64,000 nt of DNA from Nocardia abscessus NBRC 100374 (GTDB taxonomy: Bacteria > Actinomycetota > Actinomycetes > Mycobacteriales > Mycobacteriaceae): positions 88,097 to 152,096 of the forward strand of contig NZ_BAFP01000273.1 of the NCBI RefSeq assembly GCF_000308455.1. The letters are read 5' to 3'. Each line of letters opens with the position of its first letter. Position 1 is the first letter of the stretch. Below, piece by piece: positions 52,625 through 59,767 of the stretch. The position numbers and the translations under genes were made by a program. The notes under the pieces are model-generated. The model saw nothing but the letters and a program-made list of their open reading frames with translations, did not search any database and was not told the DNA's origin.

Positions 52625-53421
52625 GGTGTGGTCTTCCATGACTCGAACCCGGTCAGCGTGGACGTCGGAATGCCGGGAGCCCAGAGAGTTTCGATGTCGT
52701 CGGGGACACGGACGCGCCAGTCACCATCGTTCCAGGCCATCGGCCAGGTGGAGACGGTGTAGCCCAGTTTGTCGCGCGTGGCGAACTGGACCACCGCCAA
52801 GTCGTCGCGATAACCGGGCTGGACGCGCACGCCGTCAGGGACCACAACATAGCGGGCCGCACCGGGCGTGCGCTGACGGGACCGGGCGAACCGATCAGTG
52901 AGTACTCGGCCGCCGCCGTAGTAGCGTTCACCCACCACTTGCTGCCACACCCCCTCGGGCGCGGCCAGCACACGCGCGAGCGCGTCCGCCGCCGCTAGCG
53001 CCGCGCCTTGAGGTGTGCGAGCGAAGCCGGACGCAAGGCCATCCTCTACTCGGCTGGGGCCGTCGCTGCCCGATACCGGCAGGGCTGCACCGCCCCAGCC
53101 ACGCTGCCAGCGCATCTGGGCGGGCGGGGTGATCAAGTAGTCCGGGCGAGTCGGGTCCGGGCGGGTGGTCGGGTCTTGCGGCAGCGCGGAACCCGCGTCG
53201 TCGCCGGTGACGTCCAGCCGGTTGCCCAACAGGTCGATGGTCGGTGGCAGCGTGGCCGGAGGAAGGTCGGGAAACGTTCGCACCGTCGGGGCGATCGGGC
53301 TGCCAGGATCGTGGGGCTGCTCGGATGAGCCGGTGTCGTCGGTGACGGTCAGGACGAAGACCGCGATCACGACTGCGGTGATGCTGGTGAGAAGGATGGT
53401 CAGTAGGCGATGAGATTTCAT
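52621..53421 (-). CDS. Membrane-anchored exported protein of the conjugation locus
   Basis: A 266-residue protein with an N-terminal membrane anchor (residues 7-27) and a Pro/Asp-rich linker. Its extracytoplasmic domain has 'MRWQRGWGGAALPVSGSDGP' then 'ASGFARTPQGAALAAADALA', and later 'ARYVVVPDGVRVQPGYRDDLAVVQF' and 'WNDGDWRVRVPDD'. The same pattern recurs in the lipoprotein encoded just upstream (53439-54077), so the two are paralogues. A channel-envelope role, as for TcpC/VirB8, is inferred. Confidence 0.78.
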   Translation of the reverse strand: MKSHRLLTILLTSITAVVIAVFVLTVTDDTGSSEQPHDPGSPIAPTVRTFPDLPPATLPPTIDLLGNRLDVTGDDAGSALPQDPTTRPDPTRPDYLITPPAQMRWQRGWGGAALPVSGSDGPSRVEDGLASGFARTPQGAALAAADALARVLAAPEGVWQQVVGERYYGGGRVLTDRFARSRQRTPGAARYVVVPDGVRVQPGYRDDLAVVQFATRDKLGYTVSTWPMAWNDGDWRVRVPDDIETLWAPGIPTSTLTGFESWKTTP

Positions 53422-53438
53422 CAGGGGTGGTTCCTTTC

Positions 53439-54077
53439 TCAGCGCGGTGTGAGGGCGACCAGGTCAGGAGGGGGCACCGTCACGGCGGTGACCGGTGCGG
53501 TGGTGGGGTTGTCGGGCAGCTGTAGGCGCCAGTCGTCGCCGTGCCAGACGACGCTGGTGCGGTTGCGGGTGAGGGAGTTGTCGGGGTGGATGCTGTAGAC
53601 CTCGACGTCGGTGGCGTCGAGGGTGTAGCGGGTGATCACGTAGCCGAGGATTTTCGGTGGGCGGTCGCTGATCGGGGTGGTGATCGAAATCTGGGCGCGC
53701 GCAGTCGCCCAGGCGTCGCGGCCGGGGCTCGGAGCGAGCATCCGTTGTCCGACGATCGGCCACTGGCTGTCGGTGGCGATGGACATTCGCACCGTGGCGT
53801 GGATGGCGGCTAGCGCGGCCCCTGCCGGTGACCGGTCGAATCCGGTAGCAGCGGGTTGCTCGATGTGGCGGGGGCCTTCTTTCCCGACCGGTAGGTCGAC
53901 CCCTTGGAAGGGCTGCCAGCGCAGGCCGGTGGGTGCGGCCGCGAGTGCATTGGAGGTTGTTTCACCGATCTCGCTGTGGTTTGCGCTGCCGCAGGCAAGC
54001 AGCCCGGCAGCAGTGAGCAGTACGGCCACAGCCAGCGCAGCAGCGCTGGTGGTGCGGTGGGTTCGATACGAGTTCAC
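53439..54077 (-). CDS. Exported lipoprotein, paralogue of the downstream anchored protein
   Basis: A 212-residue protein with signal peptide and lipobox LLAC (Cys29). The mature domain has 'LRWQPFQGVDLPVGKEGPRH' then 'ATGFDRSPAGAALAAIHA', 'GYVITRYTLDATDVEVYSIHP' and 'WHGDDWRLQLPDN', matching its neighbour block for block. The difference is the anchor: a lipid here, a membrane helix in the other. It starts after a 22-bp gap from the small membrane protein gene. Confidence 0.78.
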   Translation of the reverse strand: MNSYRTHRTTSAAALAVAVLLTAAGLLACGSANHSEIGETTSNALAAAPTGLRWQPFQGVDLPVGKEGPRHIEQPAATGFDRSPAGAALAAIHATVRMSIATDSQWPIVGQRMLAPSPGRDAWATARAQISITTPISDRPPKILGYVITRYTLDATDVEVYSIHPDNSLTRNRTSVVWHGDDWRLQLPDNPTTAPVTAVTVPPPDLVALTPR

Positions 54078-54099
54078 GGATGGGTTCTCCTCGGCAGGA

Positions 54100-54333
54100 T
54101 CAAGTCGGAGGCAGGACGGCGAGGGCCAGCGAGCTGGCGCTGCCGATCAGCACGGCGCCGAGTAGGGCGCCAGCGAGTCCTTCGACGGCTTCGTCGCGGT
54201 AGAGGCGGATGGCCAGCAGTCCTCCGACCCACACTGCGCGGGCGATGCACAGCAGCAGCACGAACCAGGCCAGCCAACCCAATAGCTGCGTCAGCGGTGA
54301 GAGCACCTGCGCGGGCAGTGGTTTGGCGATCAC
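54100..54333 (-). CDS. Small two-helix membrane protein
   Basis: A 77-residue protein with two hydrophobic segments (about 14-36 and 52-74) separated by a short charged loop (RLYRDEAVEG). The size and position in the operon suit a VirB2/VirB3-like or accessory subunit of the secretion channel, but sequence alone does not decide. The ATG overlaps the hydrolase gene's stop. Confidence 0.7.
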   Translation of the reverse strand: MIAKPLPAQVLSPLTQLLGWLAWFVLLLCIARAVWVGGLLAIRLYRDEAVEGLAGALLGAVLIGSASSLALAVLPPT

Positions 54334-55277
54334 AGTGCACCGCCCAGTTGTTGGCTGCGGTGGGCGACTTCGAGCGCGGCCAGGATCGCCTCGGCAGCCG
54401 CGGCCGGCTCGAGGTGAGGCAGGGAATGCCCGACACCGGGAACACAGCTGTAGTCGCCCCAGATGAGTTCGGCCAGTTCCTGGGACATGCGGGGGTGGAC
54501 GACCAGGTCGAGTTCACCGGTGACACTCCACGTCGGCGCGCTGCGCAGGATGCTGAGGATCTCGCCGGACAACCTCGCACTGCTGTAGGCGGCCAGCTCC
54601 GCTTTGACCACATCCAGGTCGGCGTCGCGCATCCAGTCCCGGCTGCGGATCGGGCGCGAGCGGCGGCGCGGCGGTCTGTAGCTACCTGGATAGAGGGTGG
54701 TCGTCAGTTCGTCGACGAGCCGACTCTCCCAGTGCTTGCCAGTCTCACGGTTGCCTGACTGCGACGACCACGGGAATGCGGTGCAGCCGTTGAACAGCAC
54801 GATGCCTGCCAGGGCACACGCACGGTGCGGATAGCGCCCGGCCCATGCCTGCACCAGCAGCGATGCCACCGAGTGCGCCACCAGCACGACCGCGCCGTGC
54901 GCGTGCGTCAGGACGGTGTCGAGGTCGTCGATGTGCACCGGCAACCTGGTCCCTGCTCCAGGACCAGGAGGTGCGGTCGTGCCGTGTCCGCGCTGGTCGT
55001 TGACGATCTGGGCGATTCCGCCGTCGAGGCGCTGGTGCAGGTAGTCGGTCAGCGGCCTCCAGTAGCTGGAGTCGGTGAGCATGCCGTGGACGTAGACCAC
55101 CGTCACCGGTGCCGCCGCCGGACCCAGGCGCGTGCCCGAGAGCCGGGGCCGGTCGGGGGTGTAAATGGTGAGCGGACTCGAGTCGCGGTGACCGGTTGTG
55201 GCTGATTGGAGCGTCGCGGCGGCGGGCGATGTGGCTGTGGACAGGTGGGGATGAATCCGGAGGTAGCGCACGGTCAT
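54330..55277 (-). CDS. Alpha/beta hydrolase embedded in the conjugation operon
   Basis: A 315-residue protein from the ATG at 55277 (ATGA with the preceding gene). It has 'PVTVVYVHGMLTDSSYW' (oxyanion HG), 'QIVNDQRGHGTTAPP', the nucleophile elbow 'VLVAHSVASLLVQAW' (Ser present, Ala where Gly is common), 'VTGELDLVVHP' (Asp) and 'PGVGHSLPHLEP' (His). The triad is complete. Such a hydrolase is unexpected between channel genes; it may act on lipid or on an envelope ester. There is no signal peptide. Confidence 0.82.
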   Translation of the reverse strand: MTVRYLRIHPHLSTATSPAAATLQSATTGHRDSSPLTIYTPDRPRLSGTRLGPAAAPVTVVYVHGMLTDSSYWRPLTDYLHQRLDGGIAQIVNDQRGHGTTAPPGPGAGTRLPVHIDDLDTVLTHAHGAVVLVAHSVASLLVQAWAGRYPHRACALAGIVLFNGCTAFPWSSQSGNRETGKHWESRLVDELTTTLYPGSYRPPRRRSRPIRSRDWMRDADLDVVKAELAAYSSARLSGEILSILRSAPTWSVTGELDLVVHPRMSQELAELIWGDYSCVPGVGHSLPHLEPAAAAEAILAALEVAHRSQQLGGAL

Positions 55278-55570
55278 CCGCCTCCGGTGACGACAGCGTT
55301 CATGATCTGTCCGGCGCTGGTGGCGACGATGCCGCCGAATACGGCACCCGCGATGATCTTGGGCGATTCGACCGCGCCGCCGTGGAATCGTTCCCACCCG
55401 AATTTGCCGCCGGCGTAAATCAACGCGCCGATCCCGGCGAGAGTGACGATCCAGGACAGATAGTTGACGACGTTGATCAGCTTGTCCGCGCCGGGCGGGG
55501 AGGTCGGGGTGATCTGAATCTGCTGGGCAAGCACAGAGACCGCCCCGGCAACCGCGTACGCGGTGGTCAT
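55274..55570 (-). CDS. Pilin-like (TrbC/VirB2-type) small membrane protein
   Basis: A 98-residue protein with an N-terminal hydrophobic segment, 'PPGADKLINVVNYLSWIVTL' running into 'AGIGALIYAGGKFGWERF', and a last hydrophobic segment 'IIAGAVFGGIVATSAGQIM'. Two helices around a short polar loop after a cleavable leader is the usual layout of TrbC/VirB2 pilins and of small proteins beside SCO6880/TrbL genes. Coupled by ATGA on both sides. Confidence 0.75.
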   Translation of the reverse strand: MTTAYAVAGAVSVLAQQIQITPTSPPGADKLINVVNYLSWIVTLAGIGALIYAGGKFGWERFHGGAVESPKIIAGAVFGGIVATSAGQIMNAVVTGGG

Positions 55571-56226
55571 GACGTTGACTCCGAAGCATGTTGTGCCGCA
55601 ACTGCTATACGATCTGCGGCGAGGTGGGTGATGATCTGAGCTCCGGTGCGGTGCACGTCAGTGGGAACGGCCTCGGTCAGCCGGGAGCGGCGCGGCGGTG
55701 GCGGATCGAACGGCACGTATTGGGCCAGGTCTGTGAGTTCGTGGCTGAGTAATTCGTCATGCCAAGCGATCTCGTAGACGTGTTCGACCAGGTCCGCCAC
55801 GACAGACCGATACCGACGCACGACGGCGGGGGCTCGGCCTGGGCGCGCTGCGGTCAGCACGAGTCCGATCACCTGCACGCCGTCGGGGGCCAGTCCGGCG
55901 TGCCATTCGCGTAGCCGGTCGGCTGCAGCGGTCAGGCCGGGTATGCACAGCCTCGCGGCGGCGATCACCAGCTGAGTAGTTCGGGGCGAGCCGGGCCAGG
56001 CCAGACCAGTGTCGGCGGCCGGTGCCCACCACCGCGCCAACGTGGAGGCACCCGCGCCGCCGTGCGTGCCGAGCACGGCGAACAGCGGTGGATGCGGGCC
56101 CGTGACCGGCAATGGTGTGTCCCGCACTGGTGCCAACCGCTCCGGCGATGGCGCTGCGACGGTGTCGGGGTCCAGACGCCGTCCTGGCTGGTGATGTGTC
56201 CGAGGGGGTTTCAGCACAGCAGTCAA
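55567..56226 (-). CDS. P-loop NTPase-like protein of the conjugation locus (DUF6668-like)
   Basis: A 219-residue protein with 'LFAVLGTHGGAGASTLARWW' around residue 50, a P-loop variant of the ParA/MinD type with Ser-Thr following Ala where the signature Lys normally lies. It continues with 'TQLVIAAARLCIPGLTAAAD', 'VIGLVLTAARPGRAP' and a Pro-rich linker 'FDPPPPRRSRL'. Similar proteins stand next to the pilin-like gene in other actinobacterial elements. Whether it binds nucleotide is uncertain given the changed P-loop. Confidence 0.7.
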   Translation of the reverse strand: MTAVLKPPRTHHQPGRRLDPDTVAAPSPERLAPVRDTPLPVTGPHPPLFAVLGTHGGAGASTLARWWAPAADTGLAWPGSPRTTQLVIAAARLCIPGLTAAADRLREWHAGLAPDGVQVIGLVLTAARPGRAPAVVRRYRSVVADLVEHVYEIAWHDELLSHELTDLAQYVPFDPPPPRRSRLTEAVPTDVHRTGAQIITHLAADRIAVAAQHASESTS

Positions 56227-56229
56227 CGG

Positions 56230-56943
56230 TCAGCTCCGCTTCTGGACATTGGTGATGACCATGTGGTCGTGGTCGTGGTCGTGGTCGTGGCGGGCGTTGA
56301 TCAGTTGCAGGTAGTCGATGCGCTGCCCGTCGGGTCGCCGCTCCACCACATGCACCTCGGCGGTGGTTTCAGCGATCGGAGTGATCGCCACACAGTGGGT
56401 GGTGCCGATCGGGATGGACGCAATCCCCGCGGCCAGCGACTCGAGAGCCAGCCCGGCTTGGGGCGCGACCAGCCGCAGCGCGGTCTGCGCGCTGCGCTGG
56501 ACGTAATAGGCGTGCTCGAACGCCGCAATGGTCCCCGCCAGGCTGTGGGTGTCGCCTGCGGTGTCGGTGACGGTCTGCCCGGACAATCCTGTGCATGCAC
56601 CGCTGGGAACCTGCGTCGTCCTTGGTGGGGGGCTCGCGGTCAGGGTGGGCAGCACTGCGGTCAGGTCCGGCCGGTCGCTGATCGAGCGCAGACCGGCGCC
56701 GACCAGCACGGTGGCCACTGCCAGCCCGACTGCGAGCCAGATCCACACCTTGCGGGGTGCTCGGGCGTGGTCGCTATTGCCGGCGGGGTGCGGTGCCGGC
56801 TGGTTGATCCACTGCCATTCGCTCCCACCGACGCGCTCCGCCGTGTCCGTAGCGGTCGAATTAGCTGGCAGCTGTGTAGGTTCGGTCGGACGCAGCCATC
56901 CCCAGCCGTGCTCGGTGTCGGTGTCTGTGCGGCTGTTCGGCAT
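56230..56943 (-). CDS. Single-pass membrane protein with His-Asp repeat tail
   Basis: A 237-residue protein with a polar N-terminal 65 residues, one membrane helix (about 67-87, 'VWIWLAVGLAVATVLVGAGL') and an extracytoplasmic domain ('AAFEHAYYVQRSAQTALRLV', 'GTTHCVAITPIAETTAEVHVVER'). Near the C-terminus it has a His-Asp repeat (HDHDHDHD) made by a hexanucleotide tandem repeat. The domain layout resembles exported transfer-locus proteins. The ATG is preceded by GAGGAGG. It is the first gene of the transfer operon after the terminator at 56989-57069. Confidence 0.75.
   Translation of the reverse strand: MPNSRTDTDTEHGWGWLRPTEPTQLPANSTATDTAERVGGSEWQWINQPAPHPAGNSDHARAPRKVWIWLAVGLAVATVLVGAGLRSISDRPDLTAVLPTLTASPPPRTTQVPSGACTGLSGQTVTDTAGDTHSLAGTIAAFEHAYYVQRSAQTALRLVAPQAGLALESLAAGIASIPIGTTHCVAITPIAETTAEVHVVERRPDGQRIDYLQLINARHDHDHDHDHMVITNVQKRS
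56263..56290. repeat. Hexanucleotide tandem repeat (GTGGTC)4.7
   Basis: Four complete GTGGTC units and a partial fifth, read on the minus strand as alternating His and Asp codons. In-frame unit gain or loss would change the length of the His-Asp tail of the 56230-56943 protein by two residues per unit. Confidence 0.9.
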
Positions 56944-56988
56944 ATCGTTTTCACCTCCTCGTTCGGATGCGATTGGGCGTGGGCTGGG

Positions 56989-57069
56989 CCCTTCGGGCGG
57001 AGTGCCAGGGGTGAGAGAATCGGCAGACGAGTCCGGGTTCGGTCTGCGAGTCGGGCTCCGCCCGAAGGG
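56989..57069 (-). terminator. Compound hairpin after the cutinase-like gene
   Basis: CTCCGCCCGAAGGG (57056-57069) pairs perfectly with CCCTTCGGGCGGAG (56989-57002), a 14-bp stem. The enclosed 53 nt contain a second small stem (GCAGAC/GTCTGC). It begins two bases after the 57072-58571 stop codon on the minus strand, which fits an intrinsic terminator without a U tract, as is common in actinobacteria. Confidence 0.7.
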
Positions 57070-57071
57070 GT

Positions 57072-58571
57072 TCAGGGGCCACCAGTGGACGGCGGCGCCG
57101 CCGGTGCGGTCGGGTTATCGGCGCGCGGTGTGGTGGTCATCGAGTTGGTGGCAGAGCGTGGTGGGTTCCGTTGTGTGCCGGTGGCGGCGAGGTCGCGGGC
57201 GAGCGCGGTGAACCAGTCGGCGGTCGCGGCCAAGGCTGATTGCCCGGCAGGTGTGGCCGATGCGGTGCGGTAGGAGCCGTGGCGGCCAGTGGTATCGCTG
57301 TATTGCGCGGTCCCGGCGAGGGTGTAGAGCTGCTGGTTGTCGGTGATGGTGCTGGTGATCGCATCGAACGCTTCGTTGACCCACCGGCTGGCTGTCTGCG
57401 GCGGAACGAGTTCCACCACGGCGGTGGCGAGTTTCGCGCCGATGCTGGCGACGGCCGCCCACGGGTTGGCTAGACCCACGGTCGCCAGCTCGGCGATCGT
57501 GGCCGGGGTGAACACTCTCCGCGCCACCGACACCACCGCGTTCAACCCGATCGTGCCGATCTTGAACAGTGCCGCCAGCGCCTCCCTCGGCCCAGGCGGG
57601 ACCGTGTCCGGGTTCGAGGCTTCGGCCAGCCGCTGCCCGAGCGGTTTCGCAGGTTGATAGGACAGTTGATCCAAGCTGGTCCCGGTGATGTCGTCGTTTA
57701 CGACGTTCACTGCGGTGGTGTAAACGGTCGCCGACAGCGCCTGAGCGATGGTGGACACCGCCGCGATCGGGTCACGCAGGTCCGAGCGGGCGGCGATGTT
57801 CGCTGCGGTTGTGGCCAAGTTGCCCCCAGCCGGGACGTCGCAGATAGCGTCGCCTGCCACGCACAGGTCCGCGACGCGTCCGGTCAACGCCCCGACGCCG
57901 TCAGACGCTGTCTGCGCGGAGGCGATACCGGCTCCGGGCAGCGGCCGATTCAGCAGCGAAATCTCGGAGACCTTCTGCCCTGTGGTGCCGGGCGCAGCGG
58001 ATGGCGTGGTGTTCTCCGGCAGGCCGGGCAGCACTGGGGTGTTCGTGGCGCGGTTCGGGTTGGCCAGCAATGCGATTGCGGCGACCTGATCGGCGCTGAC
58101 GCGTGCGCTGCCTGCGCCGACGCGATGGGCGAACCGCGAAACCGCTGGCGCGCCGTGCGCGTATCCAGCTGCGGCGATCTTGGTGTTCGGGCAGCGCGTG
58201 ACGACGTCGGCGGCCATGTGTTCCAGACGCTCGGCCGCTGCGGTGATCGCCGAGTCATACGGCAGTGCCGTGCCGTCGGGTGCCCGCCCGTAGGGGACGT
58301 AGGAGCGTTGCACGAGATCACCGGCCGCAGCGGCCAGTGGGCCGAACATCTGCCCGAGCGCGCCGGAGTCGCTGCTGACCCCGGCGTCCGGGGCGGCTTC
58401 GTCGCTGCCCTGCACCCCGAACGCGTACAGCGCCGGGCAGGTCGCGCCGAGCGGCGCGCCGGTGGTGTCGGCGTGCACGACGCCGGCGACGTTGGCGAGC
58501 GACATGGCGACCGACACGAGCACCGCCGCAGTAGCGTGGCGCCGTCTGCTGGTGTGGGTGCTGGGATGCAC
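57072..58571 (-). CDS. Cutinase-family secreted protein with the nucleophile Ser replaced by Ala
   Basis: A 499-residue protein with a signal peptide (residues 1-35). The cutinase-like domain has 'GATCPALYAFGVQGSDEA', 'LVQRSYVPYG', the elbow 'AAAGYAHGAPAVSRFAHRVG' (residues 136-140 GYAHG instead of GYSQG) and 'VADLCVAGDAICD' (the catalytic-Asp region). It aligns block by block with the gene at 59764-61008, which has Ser at the same position (138). The C-terminal 200 residues are alpha-helical and end in a Pro/Thr-rich tail. It is probably a non-catalytic envelope or binding protein. Confidence 0.85.
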   Translation of the reverse strand: MHPSTHTSRRRHATAAVLVSVAMSLANVAGVVHADTTGAPLGATCPALYAFGVQGSDEAAPDAGVSSDSGALGQMFGPLAAAAGDLVQRSYVPYGRAPDGTALPYDSAITAAAERLEHMAADVVTRCPNTKIAAAGYAHGAPAVSRFAHRVGAGSARVSADQVAAIALLANPNRATNTPVLPGLPENTTPSAAPGTTGQKVSEISLLNRPLPGAGIASAQTASDGVGALTGRVADLCVAGDAICDVPAGGNLATTAANIAARSDLRDPIAAVSTIAQALSATVYTTAVNVVNDDITGTSLDQLSYQPAKPLGQRLAEASNPDTVPPGPREALAALFKIGTIGLNAVVSVARRVFTPATIAELATVGLANPWAAVASIGAKLATAVVELVPPQTASRWVNEAFDAITSTITDNQQLYTLAGTAQYSDTTGRHGSYRTASATPAGQSALAATADWFTALARDLAATGTQRNPPRSATNSMTTTPRADNPTAPAAPPSTGGP

Positions 58572-58603
58572 GGGTCTTCACCTCGATCCGGATTGTTTGG
58601 GGG

Positions 58604-58645
58604 GGCCTGCCCGCCCCGCGGCTGGGGACGTGGGGCGGGCAGGCC
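58604..58645 (-). terminator. Strong GC hairpin between lipase and cutinase-like genes
   Basis: GGCCTGCCCGCCCC (58604-58617) is the exact reverse complement of GGGGCGGGCAGGCC (58632-58645), a 14-bp stem with a 14-nt loop, four bases after the lipase-like stop at 58649. No U tract is present. It probably ends or attenuates the transcript from 61946-58649. Confidence 0.75.
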
Positions 58646-58648
58646 GAT

Positions 58649-59767
58649 TCAGGTGGTCTGGGGGTTTGGTGGTGTGGGGCGGTGCTGCAGGTAGCCCGCC
58701 AGTCGCGCCACTGCCTCCGCGGCCCCGTCTTTCGCGGCGCCGACGTGGCTCGTCGGGTACTCGCGCCAGCTCAAATCCACTCCTAAAGAGCGGTATTGGG
58801 CGAACAATTGCCGTCCGATCGCGACGGGCACGAGTGCGTCTTCTATACCGTGGTAGAGGTGCACCGGAACCTTCGGTGCGGACCGGCCGCTGGTCTCGTT
58901 GGCCAGTACGTATCGCCAGATCGGGTCGTTCCAGGGATCTGCGCGCTCGCACCACTTGCCCAGCGGCTGTTCGCGGTAGGTGAGCAGCAGCGCTGCCGCG
59001 TCTAGCGCTCCGGCTTGCTCGATCGCTTCGCGGCCGGCGTTGGTGATCAGATGCCCGACCGGGAGATAGGAGTACGCGCGACTGAGGCCGATGAGCCCTG
59101 CCAGCGCCAATCCCGCCCACGGCCCGCCATCGATTTCCTCGATCAGTGCGCCAGGGTCCGCGACGACACCACCGGCGGCCACGCCGCGCAGGTCCAGATC
59201 TGGGGCGTACCGCGGTTGTTGTTCGGCTGCCCACGCCGCGCTGCGGCCGCCGTCGGCATACCCCCACACCACACACGGCGCGCCATCGAGGTCCGGCAGA
59301 GCGCGGGTCGCGCGGGCGAGGTCGAGCACCGCATGGCCGCCAGCGGCACCGGCCAGGAACTGATGCGGTCCCAGACCGGTCATGCCCAGGCACGGCCCGT
59401 CCGCTACCGCGACCGTCCAGCCGCGCTCGAGGGCTGCGGTGATGGATTCGGATTCCGGTTGTCGGCCTTCGGCCAGCAGATGGGAAGGTGCGCAGCGACC
59501 GCCCAGCCCGTGAAAAGACGGGCAGTACACCAGGACTGGGCCGGGACCCTTGAGCCCTGCGACCGGGCTGGGGGTGATCACGGTGCCGGAGGCAGGCATG
59601 GGGGCCCGCGATCCTGTGGTGGCGTACACGACCTGCCACGCCGGGCCCGCACCTCGCAGACCGGTCAGGGTGATCGGGCGGCGGCGCAGGAGCTGCCCGG
59701 CTGGTGCAGCGATGCCGTCATCCGGGGTGCTGTAGAAGTCGTCGTCGATCGTGATGGGTTCGGTCAT
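58649..59767 (-). CDS. Secretory-lipase-family protein with the nucleophile Ser replaced by Ala
   Basis: A 372-residue LIP-family (Candida-type secretory lipase) alpha/beta hydrolase from the ATG at 59767, coupled by ATGA. Conserved parts are 'GAGPAWQVVYATTGSRA', 'VLVYCPSFHGLGG', 'CVVWGYADGGRSAAWAAEQQP' (residues 169-173 GYADG where the family has GYSxG), 'VHLYHGIEDALVPV' (Asp) and 'YPTSHVGAA' (His). Asp and His remain, but the nucleophile is Ala171. There is no clear signal peptide. It lies between two cutinase-like genes, one of which has the same substitution. Confidence 0.85.
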   Translation of the reverse strand: MTEPITIDDDFYSTPDDGIAAPAGQLLRRRPITLTGLRGAGPAWQVVYATTGSRAPMPASGTVITPSPVAGLKGPGPVLVYCPSFHGLGGRCAPSHLLAEGRQPESESITAALERGWTVAVADGPCLGMTGLGPHQFLAGAAGGHAVLDLARATRALPDLDGAPCVVWGYADGGRSAAWAAEQQPRYAPDLDLRGVAAGGVVADPGALIEEIDGGPWAGLALAGLIGLSRAYSYLPVGHLITNAGREAIEQAGALDAAALLLTYREQPLGKWCERADPWNDPIWRYVLANETSGRSAPKVPVHLYHGIEDALVPVAIGRQLFAQYRSLGVDLSWREYPTSHVGAAKDGAAEAVARLAGYLQHRPTPPNPQTT

